In this document: in pieces, positions 32,075-43,994 of the stretch
How the letters are laid out: every line of letters starts with the position of its first letter
Position numbering within the stretch: the stretch's first letter is position 1
DNA from: Coprinellus micaceus
Taxonomy: Eukaryota > Basidiomycota > Agaricomycetes > Agaricales > Psathyrellaceae
Length of the DNA stretch: 64,000 nt
Reading direction: 5' to 3'
Assembly (NCBI GenBank): GCA_951394405.1
Contig: OX596334.1
Span: 5,493,001-5,557,000 of the forward strand
Program-made: the position numbers and the translations under genes
Notes under the pieces: model-generated
The model's input: the letters and a program-made list of their open reading frames with translations, nothing else
Told to the model about the DNA's origin: nothing
Database searches by the model: none

Positions 32075-34027
32075 ATGCCTGTATTCGAAGCCCCACAGAC
32101 CGCACAGGAAGCTCGGGTTATCGCAGCACCTTTGAATGGCACCACAGTGGCATCGTCCGGTAAACAATTTCTATCCAGGACTCGTCCAGCAAGAACACAT
32201 TCTCATTCTTCTTGCCCTTCAGACACCAATTCGGACCCTTCAGCTCCCAGCCTGCCATCGGAGCTGGTTATGAAGGTCTTCTTGACCATGGTAGACCCAT
32301 GCAATCGAAGGGAATTGGACTCGTGCACTCTAGAAGCCTCTTCCCTCATACGATCTTCTCAAGTTTGCCGTCTCTGGAGGAATGTGGCGATAGGCATGTC
32401 GGAGCTCTGGGGTCTGATTATTCGAGTCGACAATGACAGCCCGGAACGATTCTATCAGCTGCTTTCTAGGTCGAAGGGACATCCTTTCTCCGTTGTCAGC
32501 AGCATCCCTAGATTGGAAGGCCCTTCTACAAGGAGGTGCATGCAGGAAATACGAGGCAACTGGGAGTGGATATTCCGCAACTTCTGGCGTTGCAGTCATA
32601 TATGGGTCCGCCTTGGGAACGCGCCTTTTTGGCGCCCGGATACGTTTGCAGCCGCATTGACTCGACCGGCGCCTCTCCTGGAATCATTTACAGTTATCTG
32701 TTCATCAGATACCTTCTACGGCGATGTTCACATACCCGGCACGGATACCCTTTTCGCTGGCGACACCCCGAGGTTATCGACCCTGCGGCTAGAAGGACTT
32801 CGGCCATTTGTGCCGTTTCCTCTCCTCCCTTCCGATCCAGCTCAGACACCGAAATACGAGAGCATGACGTGCCTCAGGGTTCATTTTGAAGATTTGACGG
32901 ACCTAACGCCCAACGACCAGTCGCTTCTCACTGTTTTGGGCTGGGTTCGTATACTTCGTAACCTACCTTTCCTTCGATGCCTCGCCCTCCACCACGTCGT
33001 CGTTGAAGAAGAAGGGGACGAACACCTTTGGACCTTTGGTGCAACCGAATGCTGCCTTCGGTACCTCGAGATACTCAAGCTTGTTGGATGTGTTGAAGGC
33101 TGCCTAGGCCTCCTCGGAGCCATCGACTACCCGCCTTCGTGCGCACTCCGCATCTCTGTGGGACCCAGTGCGACCATTCCCGACATTCCATTTGCCACCG
33201 TTATGTCTATCCTTTCAAGCCTCCTGGGCCAGCTGGAGATCGAAGGAGATGCGTTGATGATTGGGACCATGGACGGGGTTCACATTGGAGTTGAACGGGA
33301 GGGAAGCTGTAGGTTCGACTTTGGATTGAATTGGTCTGAAGACGAGGGATACTACAACCCGTCAGTATTCAGGAGCTTCTTCGAATGCGTGGCGGATGCA
33401 TCTGCGCGTGGTCGATTTGGAAAAGTTCTGCACAGAGTGACGACCTTAACCCTTCGGATTGGTTATGAAGTTGAAGCTGCACAAGCGCGGGAATCGATCG
33501 ACATTCTTTTCCAACACCTCGGTAGCGTGGAGACTGTACATCTACACCGCATCTTCGACGGGATTTTCCTATATCTCTACAGCCATTTTCATCCAACGTT
33601 GAACAGCGGGACGCCAATACGGCTAAGTCACTATTTACCCTGCCTGTCGACCATTTTGGTTGCAGTCACGCCCAGCCAATCAAGAGGCTCGAGATTGGAG
33701 GATCACCCAGGATCATGTCAATTCCTTCGAAATGCGTTACTGTTACGTGCTGCCACAGCGGGCTTGCAGCAAGTCCAGACGGTGATCATCACGAACGGCG
33801 ACGGGTACGAATGGGACGTAGATGCGATACCGAAGGGGTCACTTGGCTTGAACCGAGACAGAGAATGGGACGAGTTGAAAGGCGATGGTTTACCATCGCT
33901 TGTGTGGAAGTGTGTGTGGGAGGTCTATCCAGCACGGCGGGAGAGGATCAGGTGCACACCGGAATATCACATGGAAATCGAAAACATGCAGGAGGACCTC
34001 TTTGCGAAGAAGCTGTACAAGTTGTAG
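32075..34027 (+). CDS. F-box protein, intact (650 aa)
   Basis: A single uninterrupted frame starts at an ATG with a sensible context and ends at TAG 34025. The F-box-like motif lies about residues 60-115: SLPSELVMKVFLTMVD, then SSLIRSSQVCRLWRNVAIGMSELWGLI. It is followed by irregular leucine-rich stretches (LSTLRLEGLRPF, LPFLRCLALHHVVV, LRYLEILKLVGC) and a conserved-looking C-terminus (PSLVWKCVWEVYPARRERI). Such proteins recruit substrates to SCF E3 ubiquitin ligases and are massively expanded in Agaricomycetes. Size and single-exon structure match the family. It belongs to the same broad family as the retrotransposon-disrupted gene (about 608 aa) but is not a recent duplicate. Substrate unknown. 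Confidence 0.88.
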   Translation: MPVFEAPQTAQEARVIAAPLNGTTVASSGKQFLSRTRPARTHSHSSCPSDTNSDPSAPSLPSELVMKVFLTMVDPCNRRELDSCTLEASSLIRSSQVCRLWRNVAIGMSELWGLIIRVDNDSPERFYQLLSRSKGHPFSVVSSIPRLEGPSTRRCMQEIRGNWEWIFRNFWRCSHIWVRLGNAPFWRPDTFAAALTRPAPLLESFTVICSSDTFYGDVHIPGTDTLFAGDTPRLSTLRLEGLRPFVPFPLLPSDPAQTPKYESMTCLRVHFEDLTDLTPNDQSLLTVLGWVRILRNLPFLRCLALHHVVVEEEGDEHLWTFGATECCLRYLEILKLVGCVEGCLGLLGAIDYPPSCALRISVGPSATIPDIPFATVMSILSSLLGQLEIEGDALMIGTMDGVHIGVEREGSCRFDFGLNWSEDEGYYNPSVFRSFFECVADASARGRFGKVLHRVTTLTLRIGYEVEAAQARESIDILFQHLGSVETVHLHRIFDGIFLYLYSHFHPTLNSGTPIRLSHYLPCLSTILVAVTPSQSRGSRLEDHPGSCQFLRNALLLRAATAGLQQVQTVIITNGDGYEWDVDAIPKGSLGLNRDREWDELKGDGLPSLVWKCVWEVYPARRERIRCTPEYHMEIENMQEDLFAKKLYKL

Positions 34028-34864
34028 TCGCATCGGCTAGCTTATTAGCATAGCATCTTTCTAACGAACTTGAGGTAGAGCTATCCAAAAAATGCGGGTG
34101 GCCAACAATCCGAGGGTGGGCTTCACCGTTTCGAGCGAGCCTCTCGAATGTGTGGAGAGAAGTGCAAGGCCGAGAATCGCAAATCTTTGATCGCCGGGAT
34201 CATTGGTGACACGTGTCACGAATCGGCGTCTCGGTATCAATAGCGGAGCGGGCAAGCGCCTAATTATAACCGAGTTTTGACCGATCTTCAGCTGTCTTTC
34301 AGCGTGAATGATGTCGCTGACCACTGCACGGTCTTGAGCGCCGAGCGAATGTTATAATTATGTGAACAATCTTTGATTATCGAGTATGAACTCGAATGTT
34401 CGACCTTTGGGCGGTTTGTCATCTCAGGAAGTCTTCCGCCTCGAGCTGTGGTTTCGTACTGGGGAAACGTCCCAAGTTGTGGACTGCAAAGCACATTCAT
34501 CAGTCTAAGACAAGCTTCCGCAGACTATCACACAGGTTTGTCCATGCTGAATCGTAACGGGAACCACGCTTCCTATCACCCCCCCTCCACGACTTACTCA
34601 TTCCGGGCGCATCAGGCGAAACTCTTGAGTATATTATGTTTTGGAATGGCTTGCTTCACATCACGCCTTCCGAAAAGGACTTGCCTATCTTCGTTCCACC
34701 GTATTCCTTCCTACTCGCAGCCTCTCGTGGCAATCCCCCCTTCCTATCAGGCTAGTCTGAGAAAAACCGGCTGAAATAGCCGAACTTCATTTTCGACAAT
34801 TGAAGAGTCCATCTGGGCCACATTATCGCCGGCGCCAAACGCTCGAGGAGAGAGGAACCCTAAA
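34028..34864. other. No gene recognised
   Basis: Short frames only. The stretch ends at the target duplication of the element that follows. Confidence 0.45.
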
Positions 34865-34873
34865 GGAGTGTAG

Positions 34874-35834
34874 GGATAATGCTATTCGACAACCCCCTTG
34901 CTGCCAGCAACCTGGGTTGCGACCTCCGTTCATGAATTATGTTGTATGGCAACCCCCTTGCTGATGCCGCCAGTGCCGAGCGCAGCGCCAAACTTTAAGG
35001 TCCGCCCACGGGCGCTAACTCTTGACTGGGCACTATGGGCGTTAGGACCGTGACATGCTGTGAGAGCCTACTGGTGGCTGAGGGGACACCAAGGACATTC
35101 CAATCCAATAAACATCTGAAAGACCTTCGGCCTACTGGCCTGCATTATCAAAGTTTGGTCAAAGTGCCTTGAGCTAAACGGCCTAAGCCTAAATGCGAAC
35201 TGAACCCTTGCACATACCTGTGGTATCTACAGAAGATAAATATTCAATGCGTAGTAGCTATCCTACTGCTGATGAAATCCAGGAGACGAACCGGGACCTG
35301 GAAGGGCAGCCATGATCACGAGTGCACGGCGAGGGGCTCTCGCGATCAGGCATGTGGACCTTACCTATAAGAGCCAGGAGGGATGGAAGGCGCTCTCAAT
35401 GCCGTATCCGTTAAGTAGCATGCGGGCTAGTCTGATAATGAAGGTGAATTTTTCTTGTTCGTACCGTCGTCCATACGCTGGACTTCCGTACAATTTCGGC
35501 GTCCCAGACCGTGACACCCAAACAAGCCAAACAATGCTAAACCGCCCCTACAGCCTGCAGCCCTTCATGGAAAACATTATATCATAGCATTTGAGTGACG
35601 CAGGAGTCTAGCCCAGATAAAGGGAACCCAAGATTCGCGGCCGCCTTCGCTATTTACAAGTTCGCTGGTGCGAGGCTAGGCAACTCAGCGCAGGGCGAGG
35701 GCTGAGTTCTCCGGCAGAGCCGGCAGGCGTAATGCCACCGAATAGGCAACCCCGTTGCTGAATAGCAAAATTGAACGAACTTGTGGGCAACCCGGGTTGC
35801 CACCAACAAGGGGGGTTGTCGAATAGCATTATCC
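34874..35834. mobile_element. Non-autonomous TIR element with 9-bp target duplication
   Basis: The left end reads GGATAATGCTATTCGACAAC. The right end, read on the minus strand, begins with the same bases, and similarity continues through CCCC, TTG and a GGCAACC-GGGTTGC palindrome. It is flanked by perfect 9-bp duplications GGAGTGTAG (34865-34873 and 35835-35843). Further GGCAACCC/GGGTTGCC copies lie in both subterminal zones. It is 961 bp long and has no transposase. A 9-bp duplication with GG-starting ends is compatible with Mutator-like elements, but the family is not proven. Confidence 0.75.
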
Positions 35835-35843
35835 GGAGTGTAG

Positions 35844-37390
35844 GGCGTCTGATATGTGGGGGGCACGTTACACATGTACGGCGGGCCGGCTGCTTTAACT
35901 TGAAGTTGTTTCCTGTGCTCCGCCTACGATTCCCGTCAATCCCCGCTTGCTCAGCGCCCTCCTTGGTGTGCCTCACGCACCTCTGTTCCCAGCATATATC
36001 AGCAGACCGACGCACTTGCGAAGTTTTTCCGATCGCGACCTGGAACACATACTTGCGAAAGGGTAGGAAGTGCTTCACGTTTTCCCTCTGAGATCAGCAC
36101 TCCAAATCTCTTCCACCTCACCCAGCCTCACCCTCAGAAATAATGGATGGAACCTCAGCGCCCATCCGTACGACGATCACGTATGCGCTGACTACCCTCC
36201 CGGGAGTTGGCGAAGCTGACGCACCATCCCCGGCGCTACATAAAGCTTGTCCGAGTCATCGATCGACACAGCGGTAACCTTCTTTCTCAATACCGGCATG
36301 CTAGGTGAAGTGAGTAGTTCCACTGAATCCTCTTCGAAGTGGGCCATCTCAAAAGCTTGCACGTACACACAGGAAACTGTCCAAAGCGCCACTGGCCACA
36401 TTATCAGGGCTGTCATCGGCCCCATCTCCCCAAGCGACACACCTGCAGCATCCAGGCAGTGCCGTGGCGCTCGCGTGATGTCTCCTAATGGTGGGTCTTA
36501 TTCAGTGAGCCTGGGTAGAGGAGGATCCTACTACTAATTTGGCCCCAGGTGACAAGCTCTGCAATATTTGCGGTGGTTTCTCCAGTGCGGATCTGTCATG
36601 ATTCGTGCCATATTTCCTGAAGCCTTATTATCACCGATATTGTACGCTTATTTACACGAATAACCAACGCAAGATCTCCCGGACGTCTGTGTGTGTGTGA
36701 GAGAAAGAGAGAGGAGGTAGAACCTGATGCCCTCCTATGTTTGTTCAGATCGCCGCCATCCTGGGATCGGTCGCCTCTTGCTGCCATAAAGGCACGTGTT
36801 CACGCCGTCTGGTCCTGGTCGATGGCCCACTCACCCACTGTTCTCCCCCATGGTGTGCCCCCTGAATTTTTGCGGCCCTTCTTTGTTAGATGGGATGGCG
36901 AAGAGGTACCTATGCGTACGAATGATGCTTGAAACGGTTGTTCTGGAAACAATGTTGCGCTTCGTCTCCCACCGCACCGCGGAGTAGCATAAGACTTAGG
37001 AACCTTTAGGAGATGACAAGAGGACTGTCACGTTAGATGGGGAGTCTTGGTGACAAGGCCTGCGGGGTTGGGGAGACGGAGACGGGGTTGCACCCATCTA
37101 GCACAGGCATTCCTTTTTGGGGGTAGTAGCCGCGTTCTGACGACTGGGGTCTATTGAGATGGAAGGTGGCGCAGGGGCCATGTTTTCTCGACTCTTGCAG
37201 AGTGTGGGATCGGCAAGGTAAGGTCGTGACGCCTGCTCTGTGCTTGGGGCCCATGGGCGGAGGTGCCAATATGGGATAGTGGCCGTATACCGTCGTGGGT
37301 AGCGTGGCTCGAGCAAGCGACGGCTGGTTCAAACGGTCGAAAGGCCGTCAGAAACGGCTGGAGCTCAAAGTTTCGGGTAAACGCACGCAC
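35844..37390. other. No gene recognised
   Basis: Short frames without motifs; a GTGTGTGTGAGAGAAAGAGA simple stretch lies near 36688-36712. Confidence 0.4.
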
Positions 37391-38120
37391 ACATGCTTCC
37401 CTGTGAGCTCGAGGGCGAGCTGGGGTTCGAAGGGGTCATCCAAGCGACAACTGGTCCAACCAGTCAAATCGTCGGATCCAACCAGTCCAAGCGGTCGAAA
37501 CGCTGTCAGCAGTGGCTGGAACACAAGATTGTAGGATACACGCACTCACATACTTCCTTCGGCGCTTGATATCCATCCCAGTTGGGGATGGCGAAGGAGT
37601 CAGAGGTAAGTAACTGGCAACGCCAACCCAGGCGCGGGTGAGATCTAGATCTACGGAGGGTGGGAGGATGCGAGGGTGAAGAAAGGGTCGATTGGTAAGT
37701 GTGCACAGAGTCGAGCCTCATATGTCCTGGGACCACCGACGTCTTGATTTGAGGGAGGTTTGCCAGGTGGTCTGTTTCGACGGGTGCATGGTGGCAAGCC
37801 CGGGTCCCATCCGGCCCAGACGAGCTCGAGGGGTGAGGTGCAGGTGCTTGATCCTAGCTTTCTTGAAGCGCTTCAATGTCCACGATTCAAAATGGTTGTC
37901 TCGCACGAACTGCGGCCCCACCTGGAAAAGACTCGTTGGGACGACGATCCGCCGAAACGGTCGAATGGTCTTGTCCAACCTGTCCAACCTGTCTAACCTG
38001 TCCAACCGCTGTGAACCGCAGCCAGAACACCAAGATTAATGGATTACACTCACCGTGGCGTCCCACAACCTGTCATGCTCTAGATCGCGGTTAGCGACAT
38101 TGAAGTCGAGGATCAGTGCC
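37391..38120 (-). repeat. Repeat E, diverged partial copy of 43995-44716
   Basis: Aligns along its length with 43995-44716 in the same orientation. Shared landmarks are CTCGAGGGCGAG, the CATCCAAGCGACA...TGGTCCAACCAG run, the GGCGCTTGATATCC block, CCCGGGTCCCATCCGGCCCA, the tandem TCCAACCTG units (37975-38005) and GATCGCGGTTAGCGACATTG at the right end. It lacks the TBP core that follows in the C, D and F blocks. Differences are numerous, so it is older than the C/D or A/B pairs. Confidence 0.7.
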
Positions 38121-38489
38121 TACCCCTCGGACGCGGCCATCGGAATTTCCTAATGGAGACTGACACGACACGTGACAGGATCTACTGAGTCTTGAGGCTC
38201 TGTCCTTCGTCCCACCAACACGAACTGGGCTCGCGTCTCTTTGGATCTTCCCCACCTAGCCTCTCCCTAGAATCTCAGGATCTGACCTGGAGGCTCTGTT
38301 ATATGTTATTGTAGCCACTAGGCTATGTCTTTCACAGGTATCTCGTGGAATTGCTTCCAGACTGGGTTTTCCGCGACGAGAGTGAGCACTTATAACTTGG
38401 GGTTATGGGATGATTGGGTGCTGATTATTGGGGTCCTCAGTGGCTGCATTTGTGCAGGGTCTATGCTTAGCAGATGATCTCGGGGGAGG

Positions 38490-41400
38490 ATGTCGCAACA
38501 CAGATTAGCAGTACGTTCATATTGGTTCGTCGAAGCATTGAAACAGACCAAGATCACTCACAGCGTCTGGATGATCTTTCCCGCCCGTTTCTAGACTCTG
38601 TTCTGGTCCTATACCATACCCTGCCGAGTCTGGCCTCAACAGCTACCCGGAGCATGCGATCGAAGATGGAATCCTTCCTCTCCCGACCTATGTCTCTACC
38701 TTCCTTGATGCCTCAGCTGCCTACGTCCTCAGCTCCGACATCCCTACGCTCGACTTTCTATGCGTACTCCCTGTGAAGTTGCACGAAGATTCTGGATACC
38801 TACTGCTGGGGAACCTGGTGCCCACCATCGAAGGTCCTCTGACCACACTCCTCAAGGTCGGTAGATGCCTTCGATTGTTGCGGCTTGGAGGTACTTCACC
38901 AACACGATTGGCGAGGCAGCATAACCTCCTCATCAACTCTGGAAAGCTTTTGATGCACTTACTCTCGTGCGCCAACGATACCTCAGTGCTGCCCTTCCAA
39001 GAAGCGTATCATCTATGGGACCAGACGAATATGTTGCTGATTAGTGGAGTTGGGCTCAGCAGACCCTGAGAGGCTCTTTGTCGAGTATCCTGTGGATCTC
39101 AACTCGCACCTATCAAGCGACAGAACAACTGGGAAGGAGGCGCAGATGATGCAGAACATGCAGATGGCGAAGGGGGTCATTGGGGGCGCGAATTCTGAGA
39201 ACGATATCATCACGCTTGGGCTTGTAATTATCCTGCAATACCTGGTTCGTCCGTTACTCCCCTGCCCCCTGTTTTCTTTGGTTTAGGTGCTCGTACTCAC
39301 GCAGCCTTTTCCTCTTACTTTCATACCATGCAGGTCACGCAAAGGGGACAGGAGTTCGGAGCTGGAAATACCGCACATGCCGTGGCTCCTCGTGAGCACC
39401 TGGAGATGGTCATCCTGGCCTGCACACGTCTTCTACGCCCACATAGTTGTATCGGCGTTCAGCTGCCTCGAGTCGAATATGGCGTCCCCTCTCCTGTGGA
39501 GAGCGTTCGTCGTTAGGAGGGTATGTAGCATTCAATTGCGTGATGATAGCGGTCGAGCTTTGACTGTCGGAATTCCATGACTTCGGCTTTGGCTCCACCT
39601 AGCGGGAGCTTCCTGTGCTCCTGGTGGCATTCCAACGGGGGATTGGGAGCGACCCAGCAGTGGACTGGGTACCTCACATGTCCTCGCTTCGGCGTTTGAA
39701 CTATGCACTGACAGTAGATCTGGGCGTAGCGAACATCAAATCAAAATGGCCTGAGGCAGGCCTTTCGACGACCAGACCTCATCATTCAAGGGGGCCATCT
39801 ACTCTCTCAAGTTACAAACCCTATGGATCTGCCAGACGCACATGTTATGGTGGATGACAGCCCTACGTGAGTGTTGTAGACGGAATGAAGTTGACAGTGT
39901 TTAATGATCATGGAAGACTTGGTTGGTTCGATAGGCTCGCGAAAGACGTCGGAGCACATTCGGTCTTTGCCAACTGGGGGCTCAAGGCCCGTCCCGCATA
40001 TCGCTACAATCCCCACATTCTAAGCAAATGTATTGACTATCGGATTTCTGATTAGCGGTTCACCACATGTTTCAAGGTGCTCGATGGCGAGCCTTTGAGC
40101 AATGTCTGCAAACTACTGTACGTGGAGCCCCTCAATTGGGACTTGCTTGCCTTGCACGTAAAGCTGTCTGATATCGTTTTCTATTCATTGTTGTTTTTGG
40201 ATGGGTATCACTGCGAGACTGTTGGTACGTGACAACCCTTTTCAGGGCGAAATGTGCAAACTCGCTGATCATTCACATTGCCATGTTGCGAACTCTATGT
40301 GCTGTTGTACAACTTGACCCAATCCGCGGAAAACCCCCATACAGCAGTGGAACATCTGGGGGACGTCGTATTAGTCCAGCACACACTAGGCTGCTTCCGG
40401 GTGAGTTCCTGACCAACTCACTTCTCCGTTCAACCATCTGTGGACGATGATGTAATCGTTTCCTTGTGGGCCCATAACCTTCGCGAACGTAGCTCGGCTG
40501 GGACGTCTACGTCAAAGAGGGTCGGACGCTTCCCGTAGACTATTTGCGCCAGACGCCCGAAGTCTTCTCAGTTGAGTCGTTGAGCCCTCAAGAGGCGGCT
40601 TCCTTCCGCTCGTGGTTCGAGGCTCTCTTTGACAGCAGCAACGAAGGAATTGAAGATGGGATATTATGGTATGTGCCCATTCATCGCTCCGTACTTGTCG
40701 AGAATTTTCTGGTGGATTTTTCCCATCTGAATCTCTCAGTCTCTCTTGGGACCAAGGCGCCAAAGGTCTCACTTAAGTTTTTGACGTTGGCCGTTTCATT
40801 CCTTTCTTTGGAGCGGGCTCTTCCACTCGTCACAATAGCCTTCCATGGCAAACTCTTAAATCACTATTTCTATCTCCCCCCGCTTATTTGACTAGCTGCA
40901 ATGGTCCGCCGATGCTGACACCCTTTTCCTTTTGACGCCTCTGTGAATGTGGCGTGTAGATCGACGCACCCAAAGACGCTGCTTCGAATCTCGGTGACCC
41001 TATTCTCCCGGGCGGTTGAAGCCGTGTCCGCACAGAAGATCGAGATGAAGGCTCTCCTGGAAGGCGTATCTTTCTTCACGGGACGCCATTTGAACTAGAC
41101 TCTGGTGGGTGTGATCAAGGCGCTTATCCGTGAAGCCCAAATTCCGTTGTGAGTGGATCCACTTGTTTAAATTCTGTGAACGGCAGCTCGGCGGAGGGTG
41201 ACTGAACCGCTGTTGGCCACCTCCCTGCGACTGTATTCAAGCTAGCCTGGATTGGGAGGTCCCATCCATCCGATGTTCTAGGAATGTTTCCTTGCTCTCC
41301 GTTCTTTTTCCATCCAGCTTCCCAAGTTCATTTCCGTGGGTGTACCCTTAATTTCACCCTCATCGATCATCAATCTATATCCCCTCCTGCTCTCGCTGAA

Positions 41401-42840
41401 ACGGTTGTACTGATGCACCCATAGTCCGTTCCCAGCGTCCAGTTACAGCAAACGTGTTCAGTACGATCCTAGATATCGTCCAAACACTGCTATTGTCGGA
41501 GTCGTGCCCACCTCCCGTTCACGCACTCTGTCGAACGGCGGTACTGCGCTTTGTGAACCAGTTCAAGGGACCAAATGGTCGAGGGAGAGACTGTATTCCC
41601 GGGACGCCATTCGACGTCGAGAAAGTAACGGGTGCTGTACGAGGTAAGCTCTCTTCCGCTGTTCTGTGCAATTAGTTGCTCCGGCAATTTCCTTTCCTCG
41701 GAGGACGCTTCCCAAGTTCCGTTGTTCTTTCGTGGACTGGGACTAAGCCTCTCCCGGCGCTCTGTACTTTCCCACCTACGAGGAAGCCCAGAAAACTCGG
41801 GGATCCAACAACCCACATCGTTTACCGAACCCATGCTGATCCCTCTCCTAGGTCGCTCGCGCATCGCATTCGTGCCCGCCGCCCCACCCCCAAACGCCAC
41901 TTCGACCACCACCCCTGCTCCCCCCATTAGCGCTGGCCCAGCTCCGCCTCCTTCCGCGCCGAAAGGTGACGCAGCCCCCGACGCCAAATTCACCCACTTC
42001 CAACCCTTCAGCACCAACCCCATCGACCCGCCTCACAGCGAGCCCTGGGCCTCCTACGCGCGAGACAACCTCCGTTTCGCGCTCTCCATAGGGCAGACGC
42101 ACAAGGTCCCGGAGTTCGATGTGGATCGGTGCCTCCAGATTGTCGATCCGGGTGTGTTATTGAAGTGCTGTGGAGGGATATGGTGACTGCGAGTGTGAAT
42201 GGGATTATGGGGATGGGGCCCTCTGGGATGATGAGCGGGAATATGAGCTTGAACGAGGGTGGGGATATCATGGGATGGTTGGAAGTGTGTAGGCGCGTGG
42301 GGGCGCTCGTGCTTACCACGCCAATGAGGGTTGTGTGGGTTGGGGAGCCCGGTGAGTCCCCAACTGCGCAACAGCAACAGGGAGGGGGAGGCGAAGTAGT
42401 GGCGGAAAGAAAGAGGAGGCGAGGCTCCCCACCCGTCCTCCCTGTGTTCATGCACCTCGTCTTACCTTCCATCATCCGCTACATCGATAACTTGAAGGCG
42501 ACGGTGCAGGACCAAACCAACCTCATCGAGGTCCTCACGACCATCATCTTCTCTTCGTTCACCGCTGCCCTCCCCTCGAATAGGCGCTCACGAACATCGG
42601 GACTCTCCTGGCGACGGCACGAAAAATAATGCCACGGCCAAAGGAACGGTGGGGGAGGGAGCTGCGGCTACTGCTCGTAGGATCCCCCCGGTGTTTGGCG
42701 CGAGCAGTGGGTCTGTCACGCGGAGACTCGCGGCTGATCTGAGGGCGAGGAAGGATAGTCAGACCTGTCCGTTGATACTGGAGAGGTTGGGTTCGAGTCA
42801 GAGTTTTGTCGCTTACTTTGGGTCTGGGATTGAGAGTTGA
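38490..42840 (+). pseudogene. med5: Mediator complex subunit 5 (Med5/Nut1) pseudogene
   Basis: Exon-sized frames follow the order of basidiomycete Med5, a tail-module subunit of the Mediator coactivator of RNA polymerase II: AIEDGILPLPTYVSTFL (38654); KEAQMMQNMQMAKG and NDIITLGLVI (39137-39230); LLVSTWRWSSWPAHVFYAHI (39392-39451); SNVCKLLYVEPLNWDLLALH (40100-40160); KLSDIVFYSLLFLDGYHCET; LGDVVLVQHTL (40354); LFDSSNEGIEDGIL (40626); KTLLRISVTLFSRAVEA; FFTGRHLN then TLVGVIKALIREAQI (41070-41145); VQTLLLSESCPPPVHALC (41479); a proline/alanine-rich linker; FALSIGQTHKVPEFDVDRCL; IRYIDNLKA; and RRLAADLRARKDS with a SFVAYF end (42840). Lesions: TAG at 41096 where relatives have Trp (LNWTLVG), a one-base frameshift near 42155 (LLK/EVLWRD), and a phase change near 38630. 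The N-terminal start is not found. Several introns (for example 39240-39330) are retained. Confidence 0.82.
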
Positions 42841-43394
42841 TTCAAGCAGTCCAACGAAGCCGATGCGTTGTGAGTAGAATGCTAGCCTTTGGAATCTATG
42901 TTGGCTCGTGTCAGTTTCGAGTCCCTTATTGCATCATTGCAGCTGAATACATGGAATGAGGTGATAATGATTGGAAGCTATAGAAGCGATGGTAGAAACA
43001 CGTTACGTGGTTGCCCATGCCCAAAGTCCGTATGTAAAGTACATTGAATGAGCGTAGTGTATAAATCCGATCCGAGAGAGAGGGATGGAGACGGCGACAA
43101 GTCAGGCGATCGGGAAGACGGGGGAGGGATGAGGAACGAGCCAGGCAGTAATGTAGTCCAGTGAATTGATCCGAAACCCAGCAGACAGTGATGAATAACG
43201 ATACTAGTCAATAATTCAACTATACCAGCGGGACCCAAGCATCCAGGCGTTACACTCATCCAGCCTCACCGTACCGTCGCACCAGCCGTTGGGCCCAAAA
43301 TCCTCGTCGCTGTGATCGCTGACGGTTGAGCGGAAAGCGGTGGTAGGGGGAAGATCGGGAAAAGAAAGAAAGGAGACGGACGAGGGGGTTGGGG
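42841..43394. other. No gene recognised
   Basis: Spacer between the Med5 and TBP pseudogenes; no supported frame. Confidence 0.5.
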
Positions 43395-43985
43395 GTTTTC
43401 GGAACTCGCACAATACGGCGTTGACCGTGAAAATCTCTTCTGGGGTCGCAGAGTGTCAGCGGGCATGTTCCACTGAACTCGAGACAGAAAGGTGCAGGGC
43501 ACATCGCCGGACTCCAGGGTGGACGGCGATAACAACAGGCGGTGTAGTGTCTATGGGTCACGAGAGGATAGACTAACCTTTGCACCGGCCAAGACGATCT
43601 TCCCAGAGACGAAGATCGAAGGTGGGGGGCGCAACCATGCGGTAGACAAGGACCGGGAGTAGCTTGGAAGATGGTGAGTACCAGTCTCAGCACAAGAGCT
43701 TGGGAGTCTCACCTCGAACTCGTAGCTGTGGAACTGTCTGTGACTGTATCCGAGTCCCTCCAAGCGAATGGGAAACTTGATGTCGCGGCTGCCCATGATG
43801 TTCTGGAGCTTGAGCTTGGAGCAGAACTTCCGCAAAATACGTGCTCAGTTGCGCGACGCCAGGCGCGAGTCGTCCTCCTGCTTCGCCCCTGTCACGAGCA
43901 TCGTGTCCGATGCCGTTCCGATTCACGCATATACATGATATGCATGATTACAGCGGCGAAGCGCTAGAAGAACACGCGAACGGTG
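43395..43985 (-). pseudogene. TATA-binding protein (TBP) pseudogene, copy F
   Basis: Read from 43985 to 43395 on the minus strand: RFAAVIM, then a degenerate stretch, TMLVTGAKQEDDSRLASRN followed by [22 protein letters not shown] and GYSH, an intron with a GTGAGA donor, [19 protein letters not shown] (another frame), and the TBP C-terminus EEIFTVNAVLCEFRKP (43397-43445). In places this copy is closer to canonical TBP than copies C and D (RFAAVIM, YRM, CEFRKP), so it derives from a different or earlier duplication. It lacks the first core exon (NIV..VNLDLRLDLK); instead the sequence joins repeat material at about 43990. Confidence 0.82.
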
Positions 43986-43994
43986 AGAAGTTCG

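Noticed and set aside
36192..36440. 82-codon minus-strand frame with a hydrophobic start
   Set aside because: No splice context, homologous motif or neighbouring exon supports it.
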